Positions 1-5,744 of a stretch of DNA of 6,806 nucleotides are shown piece after piece. Numbering within the stretch: position 1 is the stretch's first letter; the number at the start of each line of letters is the position of its first letter. Under the pieces are notes generated by a model, which ran no database searches, had not been told where the DNA came from, and saw nothing but the letters and a program-made list of their open reading frames with translations. This DNA comes from Planctomycetota bacterium (GTDB taxonomy: Bacteria > Planctomycetota > UBA1135 > GCA-002686595). Location: contig JAKVCE010000120.1 of NCBI GenBank assembly GCA_022447405.1, positions 1 through 6,806 of the forward strand. Direction: 5' to 3'. The position numbers and the translations under genes are program-made.

Positions 1-2489
1 CGCACCGCTGAAGAGGGGTCGCTCTTCGCCAAGAGGGCTTCGTGCAGCGCGATCCCGAAGTCCCGCGCTGCCCCGTCCGGCACTGGCCAATGGGTCGCGA
101 TCACGTTGCGTGTGCCGGACGCGAGGAAGGCGCTTGAGAAGCCCAAGACTCCCTCTCCATCTAGCACCTGCCCACCAGCGCTCTCACACCCCATCAAGAC
201 AACGAGCTCTCTCGCCCCGAGCTCAGCGGGCAAGTCGACTACGCCTAGCGCCTCACCTCTCGCGAGCTCCCAGGCTGGACCAGGCCCTGTCTCGGTCTCG
301 ACCCACATGACGTGGGTCGCTACGTGGAGGCAGGCGTCACCCTCGAGCGCAGTCACCATCGCAGCTCGGGTCATACCCTCACCGATGATGAGCTCAGACG
401 GGCGACGCTCATGGATCTTGTTCAGTTCGTCGACGGCCTCAGTCAGCCTAGGCCCTCCGTCGAGGCCCTCGGGCGCGCCGGCGAGGATCCAACGCGCGTC
501 GTGGAGCGAGGATGAGCCGGGGCGCAGGTCGGGGATCCCAGGGAGCGTCCTCAAGGTCGCAGCTTGGCTGAGGAAGAGCGGGCTCGAAGAGTCGGCGCGC
601 GGGATCCGCAGCGCGCCCGCCGGGAGCGACGCGAGGGGACCGTGCGTGAAGAGCGAGAGGCTCCCACCTGTCGAGCTCTTGAGGCGCTCGAGGAGCGCGC
701 TCGGAAAGAGGCTCACTGTGAGCTCGAGCCCGATGCTCTCGGAGGTGGCTGCGCTCTCATCTCTGAGCGCCTGTGTCAGTTGGCTGACCGCGCGCTGGAT
801 CGTGCGCCTGCCGTGAGGGATCAAGAGGGAGTCCGTTTGGCCCGCTGGACCCACCCAGACCGCCACCCCCTCGTCGGGACCTAGGGCCCACGTCAGCAAT
901 CCAAGCTGTGTGTCCTCCGCCCAGTGCAGGATGTCCGTCTCTTGGAGACCGCGCGATCCTCCTCGGAGGCTCCGGGACTGGAGCTCCTCGATCGCGCGGG
1001 CCGCGAGCAGCGGGCGCTCAAGCTGGAGGTATGTGCGCGCGAGGAGCTGGACCGCGTGCAAGCCTAGGGCTTCGCCGCCGAGGCTCGCGGTCTCTCCGGC
1101 TGTGGACCGCGGCGCGAGGCCTCGATCGAGGGCGAGGGCGCGGCGGACAGCGCGCTCGAGGTCGGCGCGGGCGCGCTCGTGTCGGCCAGCGCGGTGGTGA
1201 TGTTCACCTGAGTAGATCTCTGCGATCCCCAAAAGCTCGGGAGGCAGCGACGAGATCCAAGCTGGGTTCAAGAGGGTGGAGAGCTCCTGGAGGGTGCGCT
1301 CGCGCTCGCGACCCTCGACCACCTCGAGCGTCTGCAGCCCCAGGTATGCGCGCAGTAAGCGTGAGCGGTCCGTGTATGTGATGCCGCTCTCTAAGAGCGC
1401 CCTCGCGCGCTCCAGCTCACCCGCGCGAATGAGGACCGTGGCCTCAAGGTCTCGCGCCTGGTCTCGGAGCCTCTGTGAGCTGAACGGGTCCGCACCTGCT
1501 GAGGAGCGTCGGTCATGGAGCGCCTCCTTGTAGAAGGAGAGCGCGCGCTCTGGGTGGTCCTCGTCGACGAGCCAAGTGACCGTCTCCTGCGCCCATGCCC
1601 ACCACTCCTCAAGCTCAGTGCGCTCTGGGTCTCGGGCGAGCGCTCCCCACTCTCGGAGCAGGCGCTCCCGCTCCAAGCCTAGGCCCGCGCGGTCCGCCGC
1701 GCGCACGAGGCAGCGCAGGAAGAGCGACTCATAGAGGGAGTCACCGATCTGCCGAGAGAGCTGCAGCCCGCGCCAGGCGTGAGCGCGCGCCTCGCCGAGC
1801 TCGCTGCTCTCGAGGAGCGCGCGCGCTGAGACCTCTAAGGCTTCGATCTCTTGCTCGAAGAACCCGACGCGTCCGTAGGTCAGCGCCGCGCTCCCTGCGA
1901 GGGTGGCAGCCAGCGTCGCGTCGTTGGGACCTTCGCTCCTCAAGAGGAGCTCTGCTCGGATGCGTCGAGCGTAGGCGGCGGGCAAGGGGTCTTGGAGCTC
2001 GTCGAGCTCCTCCGTGAGGGCTTCTAAGGCGCGCATCAAGTCTGCGCGGTCAAAGCTCGGATCTTCGCTGTAGGCGTCGAGGGCTTCTTCGAGTTGGTCG
2101 ATCCCCGCCCCCGCGAGCATCGCCTGGAGGTTGTTCAAGGAGGTCAGGTGTCGAGTGACGCGCGGCGCGTCCTCACGGCCGCAAGCCTCGCTGAGCTCTC
2201 CCGCGAGCGCGCGCAGGGCGGAGCGATCTACGGCCTCTCCGCGATGCAATCTGCGCAGGTCGTCACGCAGGGCCCGCAGCTCGTCAGCGCACGAGCGCCC
2301 TCCGCCCTGCGCTGGCGCTGGCGCTGCGGCGGGCGGTGTGCTCTCGGCAGCTCCACGCGCAGATTGCTCCGGGAGACTGCCGATGGCCGCGCTGACGACG
2401 AGCAGGCTTCCAGCGCAGATCAAGAACGCGGTCTCAAGAGAGAGGTCTCGCCTCGGTCTGAGTGCCGCCTCGGAGTCGCCGCGCATCAT
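1..2489 (-). CDS. Membrane-anchored TPR-like/CHAT-domain (caspase-like) protease, 3' end cut by window edge
   Basis: This frame is open on the minus strand from ATG at 2489-2487 to the left edge (829 complete codons, no stop), so the gene is partial at its C-terminus. Residues about 20-39 are one hydrophobic segment (TAFLICAGSLLVVSAAIGSL) preceded by R11, R13 and R14, which predicts a signal anchor or signal peptide with the body outside the cytoplasm. An Ala/Pro-rich linker follows. Residues about 60-510 are charged, helical and Leu/Ala/Arg/Glu-rich with TPR-like hairpins (for example around HHHRAGRHERARADLERA), though no clean repeat register was established. From about 515 (DILHWAEDTQLGLLTWALG) a CHAT domain begins. 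It carries the His motif CLHVATHV (H726) and the Cys motif VVLMGCES (C768), followed by DGEGVLGFSSAFLASGTRNV and IATHWPVPDGAA, all in family order. CHAT proteins are caspase/separase-like cysteine proteases. It is the third gene of the sigma/anti-sigma operon, starting 9 nt after the anti-sigma stop. A second ATG at 2486 is equally possible; neither has a clear Shine-Dalgarno. Probably 40-60 residues are missing. Confidence 0.9.
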   Translation of the reverse strand, partial: MMRGDSEAALRPRRDLSLETAFLICAGSLLVVSAAIGSLPEQSARGAAESTPPAAAPAPAQGGGRSCADELRALRDDLRRLHRGEAVDRSALRALAGELSEACGREDAPRVTRHLTSLNNLQAMLAGAGIDQLEEALDAYSEDPSFDRADLMRALEALTEELDELQDPLPAAYARRIRAELLLRSEGPNDATLAATLAGSAALTYGRVGFFEQEIEALEVSARALLESSELGEARAHAWRGLQLSRQIGDSLYESLFLRCLVRAADRAGLGLERERLLREWGALARDPERTELEEWWAWAQETVTWLVDEDHPERALSFYKEALHDRRSSAGADPFSSQRLRDQARDLEATVLIRAGELERARALLESGITYTDRSRLLRAYLGLQTLEVVEGRERERTLQELSTLLNPAWISSLPPELLGIAEIYSGEHHHRAGRHERARADLERAVRRALALDRGLAPRSTAGETASLGGEALGLHAVQLLARTYLQLERPLLAARAIEELQSRSLRGGSRGLQETDILHWAEDTQLGLLTWALGPDEGVAVWVGPAGQTDSLLIPHGRRTIQRAVSQLTQALRDESAATSESIGLELTVSLFPSALLERLKSSTGGSLSLFTHGPLASLPAGALRIPRADSSSPLFLSQAATLRTLPGIPDLRPGSSSLHDARWILAGAPEGLDGGPRLTEAVDELNKIHERRPSELIIGEGMTRAAMVTALEGDACLHVATHVMWVETETGPGPAWELARGEALGVVDLPAELGARELVVLMGCESAGGQVLDGEGVLGFSSAFLASGTRNVIATHWPVPDGAARDFGIALHEALLAKSDPSSAV

Positions 2490-2498
2490 CGCGCGAGG

Positions 2499-3611
2499 TC
2501 AGTCAGCGGGAGTGACTGCCAGGAAGCGCTCTGCCTCGTAGAGGTTGCACTTCTGCCTGTCCACGAGGTCTCTCGCGAGCGCGCGCGCGTCCGCGACAAA
2601 GTTGTTCTCGTGGAGGTGTCGCACTGCTGAGACGCCGCCGCCTTTGTGGAGGATGGCCTGCTCGAGCCCGGGGTTGTGTACGACGTTGAAGTTCGCCTCT
2701 CCGAGCCTTCGGGGAGTGCCGTCTAGCTCGCTGACAGACCAAGCCTCCCAAGAATAGCGACCGGTCGGGAGCGGCCCTGCGAGATGGAGGGAGGGCTCTC
2801 TGCTGGTGATGTGGTAGAGCAGCATGCGCTCTTCAGGGTCAACGAGCGCGGAGCTATGCCCTTGGTAGACGTAGACGTCGTAGCGCGCGTTTCCGCTCTC
2901 TGGCCGCACCTCAAAGACGACGTCGCTGAGCCTCGGCAGGCCAGGGAGGTCCTTGGAGCGGGCGAGGACGAGGTCCTTCGGGGAGACGAGGCGCTGTGAG
3001 GTGTTCCCGCGCATCACCGCCGGGCTGGGGAATCCGTTCGAGTCCTTGCCGAGCACGGAGGATGGCCACCCGCTCAGCATGAGGACGGCGAGCAGCGACG
3101 CGGCGACGAGGAAGGGGACGTGACGGAGCCCTGCACGGGGCGTCGGGCGGGGACCGCGCGCGAGCCGCATCTCACGAGAGCTCCTCGGGCGGGGTGCGGG
3201 GGTCGGGGTGGCCTCAGGCATGGGGCTGTCGACGACGATCAGCGGGCTCGGCGGACGGTCAGCGAGCTTGCTCACGAGGGCTGCGCACTCGGCGCAGCTG
3301 CGCAGGTGATCCGCGATATCGACCTGTCGGGCGATCTCGAGGCCTGTCGGCTCGACCTGTTGTCCGTAATCGAAGAGATCCTCCGCGCTGGGACAGTCGC
3401 TCTCTCTCGAGGGCGCTCCCTCAAGGCTCTGCGAGGGCTCCGTGAGCCAAGCCTCTGCGAGCTGGAGCCTGTGCAGCTGAACTCGAGCGGCGGGGTCTCC
3501 TTTGAGCAGAGCGAGCTCTGCTTCGTCGAGCTCGTCAAAGCGCAGCAAGCGCTCGACGATCTGAGAAGAGAGGACCTCTTCGTCCGGGGGCGTGGGGTCA
3601 GGCTGTTCCAT
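2499..3611 (-). CDS. Zinc-finger (zf-HC2 type) transmembrane anti-sigma factor with extracytoplasmic domain
   Basis: This 370-residue protein most likely binds and inhibits the sigma factor encoded just upstream. The N-terminal cytoplasmic part has an acidic helical stretch (about 16-58) and then the anti-sigma zinc-finger pattern C73 ... H102-x3-C106-x2-C109 (DHLRSCAECA). A Pro/Arg-rich linker (about 128-163) leads to one transmembrane helix at about 164-185 (HVPFLVAASLLAVLMLSGW), with the Arg-rich side facing in. The outer part (about 225-312) looks like a beta-sandwich, with alternating hydrophobic strands and the turn PLPTGRYSWEAWSV at 280-293. The tail (about 315-365) is helical and contains a Cys (C355). 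No catalytic motif is visible. The ATG at 3611 lies 12 nt after the sigma stop and lacks an obvious Shine-Dalgarno, so translational coupling is likely. The zinc motif, the single membrane helix and the operon position make the anti-sigma call strong; the outer domain is not assigned to a named family. Confidence 0.88.
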   Translation of the reverse strand: MEQPDPTPPDEEVLSSQIVERLLRFDELDEAELALLKGDPAARVQLHRLQLAEAWLTEPSQSLEGAPSRESDCPSAEDLFDYGQQVEPTGLEIARQVDIADHLRSCAECAALVSKLADRPPSPLIVVDSPMPEATPTPAPRPRSSREMRLARGPRPTPRAGLRHVPFLVAASLLAVLMLSGWPSSVLGKDSNGFPSPAVMRGNTSQRLVSPKDLVLARSKDLPGLPRLSDVVFEVRPESGNARYDVYVYQGHSSALVDPEERMLLYHITSREPSLHLAGPLPTGRYSWEAWSVSELDGTPRRLGEANFNVVHNPGLEQAILHKGGGVSAVRHLHENNFVADARALARDLVDRQKCNLYEAERFLAVTPAD

Positions 3612-3623
3612 CTGGGCGCAGAG

Positions 3624-4238
3624 TCAGCCCGCGAGGCCGACCCCTCCTTTCAACGGGTTGTTGTTGATGAGCAGTCTTCGCAGCGAGCGCTTCGCTCCGT
3701 TCAACCTGTACTTGGTCGTCTCGAGCGTGAGAGAGAGGCGAGAGGACACCTCGCGCAGGCTCAGCTCGTGGAGGTACCGGAGCTCGATGAGGTTCCTCTC
3801 CTGGGGGTCCAAGCGGGTCAGCGCCTCGCGCACCTCGCCGGCGATCTCGGCGTCCGCCGCGACCTCAAGGGGGCCGGGGTCTTCGGCGTCCTGCTCCGGG
3901 ACAGCCTCCTGAGGGAGCCTGCTGCCCGGCGCTTGGCGGGCTTTGAGACGGCGCTGCAGGTCTACGCAGCGGCACCAAGCGACCCTGTAGAGCCAGGTCC
4001 CAAGGGCGCCCCGCTCAGGGTCGAAGTGGTCTCCATCGAGGCGCTCGAGGGAGTACTTCAGGAGCTCCTGGAGGAGGTCGTCACGCTCCAGGTCTCTGCC
4101 TGCGAATTGGCTGATGCAGTGGTGGAGCAGGGGCGAATAGCGCTCTAGGAAGACCTCCATGGCCTTGGGATCGCGCGCTTGGAGCCCGCTGACAAGCTCC
4201 ACCTCTTCCATTGTCTTCTCGGATTTCATGGGGATCAT
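3624..4238 (-). CDS. ECF-type RNA polymerase sigma factor (sigma-70 family)
   Basis: The 204-residue protein has the two-domain layout of extracytoplasmic-function sigma factors. Region sigma2 spans about 27-98 (FLERYSPLLHHCISQFAG, RDDLLQELL, GALGTWLYRVAWCRCVDLQR). After an acidic, proline-containing linker (about 104-130) comes region sigma4 at about 136-190, with the LDPQERNLIELRYLHELSLR motif and a helix-turn-helix (LREVSSRLSLTLETTKYRL). Sigma1.1, sigma3 and extra C-terminal domains are absent, as expected for an ECF factor. It would direct RNA polymerase to a dedicated set of promoters, probably including its own. It heads the three-gene minus-strand operon with an anti-sigma factor 12 nt downstream. 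The start is uncertain: ATG codons at 4238, 4229 and 4211 are all in frame and precede sigma2; the last is preceded by GAGAAG but at short spacing. No clear ECF promoter (GGAAC/CGTC type) was found upstream. The ECF subgroup cannot be named from this reading. Confidence 0.93.
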   Translation of the reverse strand: MIPMKSEKTMEEVELVSGLQARDPKAMEVFLERYSPLLHHCISQFAGRDLERDDLLQELLKYSLERLDGDHFDPERGALGTWLYRVAWCRCVDLQRRLKARQAPGSRLPQEAVPEQDAEDPGPLEVAADAEIAGEVREALTRLDPQERNLIELRYLHELSLREVSSRLSLTLETTKYRLNGAKRSLRRLLINNNPLKGGVGLAG

Positions 4239-4326
4239 GGGGCGCGGAGATCACCCCCGTGCATGGCTTCTTTTCGGCCCGGAATCCCCCCAGCGACCCC
4301 CCATGAGCGAGTTCGAGGCTCGGTGT

Positions 4327-4352
4327 CCCTATCTCGCTCCAGAGACATAGGG
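4327..4352. repeat. Inverted repeat CCCTAT ... ATAGGG (wide spacing)
   Basis: CCCTAT at 4327-4332 is the exact reverse complement of ATAGGG at 4347-4352, with 14 nt between. CTC (4333-4335) and GAG (4342-4344) can extend the pairing past a 2-nt bulge, so it could be a hairpin in RNA or a dyad operator in DNA. It lies in the leader region of the minus-strand sigma operon and shares its half-site with the palindrome at 4401-4415. Confidence 0.45.
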
Positions 4353-4400
4353 CCTAAAGGCTGAAAGGCGGTCAACTTCGTGCTGGTTTCCCATTACTTT

Positions 4401-4415
4401 CCTATTCAAAATAGG
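4401..4415. repeat. Palindrome CCTATT-CAA-AATAGG, candidate operator
   Basis: A perfect 6-bp inverted repeat with a 3-nt spacer sits in the most A+T-rich part of the intergenic region. Its ATAGG arm runs directly into a second palindrome, GGGATCCC (4414-4421). The size and symmetry suit a dimeric DNA-binding protein, but no binding family is identified. It could serve either divergent operon. Confidence 0.45.
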
Positions 4416-4458
4416 GATCCCGACGGTGAAAGGGCCCTCAGGGGGCTCCCAGCACGGG

Positions 4459-4487
4459 TGTAGAGGTCGCTAGAGGGCGCGTATTAT
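4459..4487 (+). promoter_or_regulatory. Candidate promoter of thiolase operon (TATTAT -10 box)
   Basis: TATTAT at 4482-4487 matches the sigma-70 -10 consensus at five of six positions in otherwise GC-rich DNA. At 17-bp spacing the -35 position (4459-4464, TGTAGA) matches only three of six, so an activator may be needed; the tandem 10-mer overlaps this zone. Transcription starting just after it would give a leader of roughly 70 nt before the thiolase ATG. Confidence 0.4.
4461..4480 (+). repeat. Tandem 10-bp direct repeat TAGAGGTCGC / TAGAGGGCGC
   Basis: Two adjacent 10-mers (4461-4470 and 4471-4480) differ at one base. They are spaced one helical turn apart and lie immediately upstream of the TATTAT box, which is where an activator or repressor contacting the -35 zone would bind. 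No matching third copy flanks them. Confidence 0.5.
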
Positions 4488-4563
4488 GATCCCTGGCCTC
4501 CGCCTCCCCATCAGCGCACCATCGAAGCGCCCCTAGGCACCAGAACACTCAACACAGAACACC

Positions 4564-5742
4564 ATGACCGCCGTCATCGTCAGCGCCTGCCGAACGCCCA
4601 TTGGGACCTTTCAGGGGGGGTTGAGCTCCCTCAGCGCGCCAGAGCTGGGTGCCCTCGCTGTCCGTGAGGCCGTCGAGAGGGCCGGCGTCGAGGCGACCCA
4701 AGTTGAGGAGTGCCTGATGGGCAACGTCCTCCAAGCCGGTCTGGGGCAGAACCCTGCACGGCAAGCTGCTCGTGGGGCGGGGCTCCCGGACGCGATCGGT
4801 TCGACCACGATCAACAAGGTCTGTGGCTCAGGGCTGAAGAGCGTGATGCTCGCAGCCCAGGCGATCAAGGCTGGCGACCACCGCTGCATCGTCGCTGGCG
4901 GGATGGAGAGCATGACCCGCTCCCCCTATATCGTCCCCCAGGCTCGCGATGGGGTCCGGCTCGGACACGGCGAGCTCATCGACTCGATGGTCGGTGACGG
5001 GCTCTGGGACGTCTACAACGACTTCCACATGGGCATCACGGCTGAGATGGTCGCAGAGGAGCATGACGTCTCTCGCGAAGCTCAGGACGCCTTCGCAGCT
5101 GAGAGCCACCGGCGCGCCACCGACGCGACCAGCGCTGGCCGCTTCGACGCTGAGAAGTTCACCGTCAACGTCCCACAGCGGCGGGGCGACGCCCTCGAGT
5201 TCACCACGGACGAGAACATCCGCGAGGGGATGACAGCGGAGTCGATCGCTGGGATGCGCCCGGCGTTCAAGAAGGACGGCTCGGTCACCGCAGCGAACGC
5301 CTCTTCAATCAACGACGGCGCCGCCGCGCTCGTCGTGATGAGCGAGGAGATGGCCGCCGACCTCGGGAAGACCCCGCTCGCTCGCATTACGGCCTACGCG
5401 ACGGGCGGGTGCGCGCCGGAGTGGGTGATGATGGCGCCCGAGCACTCGATACAAAAGTGCGCAGGGATGCTCGGGATGGACCCAAGCGACTTCGAACTTC
5501 ATGAGATCAATGAGGCGTTCAGCGCCGCCGCCCTCGCCCTCACGCGGAGGCTCTCGCTCGACGCGGAGAAGGTCAACGTGAACGGCGGCGCGGTCGCGCT
5601 CGGTCACCCGATCGGCGCGTCAGGCGCGCGCGTCCTCGTCACCTTGCTGCACGCGATGCAGCAGCGCGACGCCAGCACCGGGATGGCCTCCCTGTGCCTC
5701 GGCGGAGGGAACGCGGTCTCACTAGCCGTGGAGAGGATCTAG
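4564..5742 (+). CDS. Acetyl-CoA C-acetyltransferase (short-chain thiolase)
   Basis: This 392-residue enzyme has the usual length for thiolases (about 390) and is expected to condense two acetyl-CoA to acetoacetyl-CoA, or cleave it in reverse, in the cytoplasm. All family landmarks are present: nucleophile C87 in NKVCGSGLKS, GGMESMTRSPY at 112-122, HMGITAEMVAEEH at 155-167, HEINEAF at 313-319 (N316), GHPIGASGAR at 347-356 (H348) and the second catalytic Cys C378 in CLGGGNA. The HMG motif with M156, plus Met residues at 289-290, resembles the pocket of biosynthetic short-chain thiolases (PhaA/ThlA type), which supports an acetoacetyl-CoA preference; a broader FadA-like role is not excluded. The start ATG is well supported by homology (MTAVIVSACRTPIG) although no Shine-Dalgarno precedes it. 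The stop is TAG. It is the first gene of the plus-strand operon and is followed 2 nt later by the dehydrogenase. Confidence 0.95.
   Translation: MTAVIVSACRTPIGTFQGGLSSLSAPELGALAVREAVERAGVEATQVEECLMGNVLQAGLGQNPARQAARGAGLPDAIGSTTINKVCGSGLKSVMLAAQAIKAGDHRCIVAGGMESMTRSPYIVPQARDGVRLGHGELIDSMVGDGLWDVYNDFHMGITAEMVAEEHDVSREAQDAFAAESHRRATDATSAGRFDAEKFTVNVPQRRGDALEFTTDENIREGMTAESIAGMRPAFKKDGSVTAANASSINDGAAALVVMSEEMAADLGKTPLARITAYATGGCAPEWVMMAPEHSIQKCAGMLGMDPSDFELHEINEAFSAAALALTRRLSLDAEKVNVNGGAVALGHPIGASGARVLVTLLHAMQQRDASTGMASLCLGGGNAVSLAVERI
5730..5737 (+). promoter_or_regulatory. Ribosome binding site that fixes the dehydrogenase start at TTG 5745
   Basis: GGAGAGGA lies inside the last codons of the thiolase gene, 7 nt before TTG at 5745-5747. 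This is the only good Shine-Dalgarno near the start of the dehydrogenase, and it favours TTG over the in-frame ATG at 5694, which would add 17 non-conserved residues and overlap the thiolase by 49 nt. Confidence 0.75.
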
Positions 5743-5744
5743 TC

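Larger units (their letters stand above)
4239..4563. promoter_or_regulatory. Divergent intergenic region between sigma-factor operon and thiolase operon
   Basis: This 325-bp stretch carries no convincing gene; short open frames inside it have no family features. It must contain the promoters of both divergent operons. It is locally richer in A+T than the flanking coding sequence, notably 4375-4415 and 4481-4490. It contains the CCTAT/ATAGG half-sites, the tandem 10-mer and the TATTAT box listed separately. On the minus strand a TTGACC (4375-4370) could be a -35 element for the sigma operon, but no good -10 lies at 16-18 nt. No rho-independent terminator is expected between divergent operons and none was seen. 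Confidence 0.7.

Noticed and set aside
2303..2335. GCGCTGGCGCTGGCGCTG-like tandem repeat.
   Set aside because: It encodes the low-complexity Ala/Pro linker after the membrane segment of the CHAT protein and needs no other explanation.
106..2630. Several plus-strand open frames (for example 106-816, 564-884, 908-1381, 1595-2017, 2094-2630).
   Set aside because: They lie opposite the continuous minus-strand TPR/CHAT frame, are Arg/Ser/Ala-rich with no family motifs, and are typical antisense shadows in GC-rich DNA.
2499..3626. The two in-frame TGA codons as selenocysteine or reassigned sense codons.
   Set aside because: Trp is encoded by TGG throughout, each TGA falls exactly at a natural protein end followed closely by ATG, and no catalytic site or hairpin insertion element surrounds them.
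3120..4148. Long plus-strand frame of 342 codons.
   Set aside because: It is antisense to the anti-sigma and sigma genes, whose zinc-finger and sigma2/sigma4 motifs are clear; its product shows no recognisable domain.
4430..4450. GC-rich self-complementary stretch as a terminator hairpin.
   Set aside because: Only about 4 bp of stem can form, there is no T-tract on either strand, and a terminator is not expected between divergent operons.
4239..4460. A classical ECF autoregulatory promoter for the sigma operon.
   Set aside because: GGAAACC on the minus strand (about 4393-4387) resembles a -35 element, but no CGTC-type -10 lies at suitable spacing.
5694..5744. ATG at 5694 as start of the hydroxyacyl-CoA dehydrogenase.
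   Set aside because: It would add an Arg-rich 17-residue extension inside the thiolase gene; TTG at 5745 has a strong ribosome binding site and gives the family-typical N-terminus.
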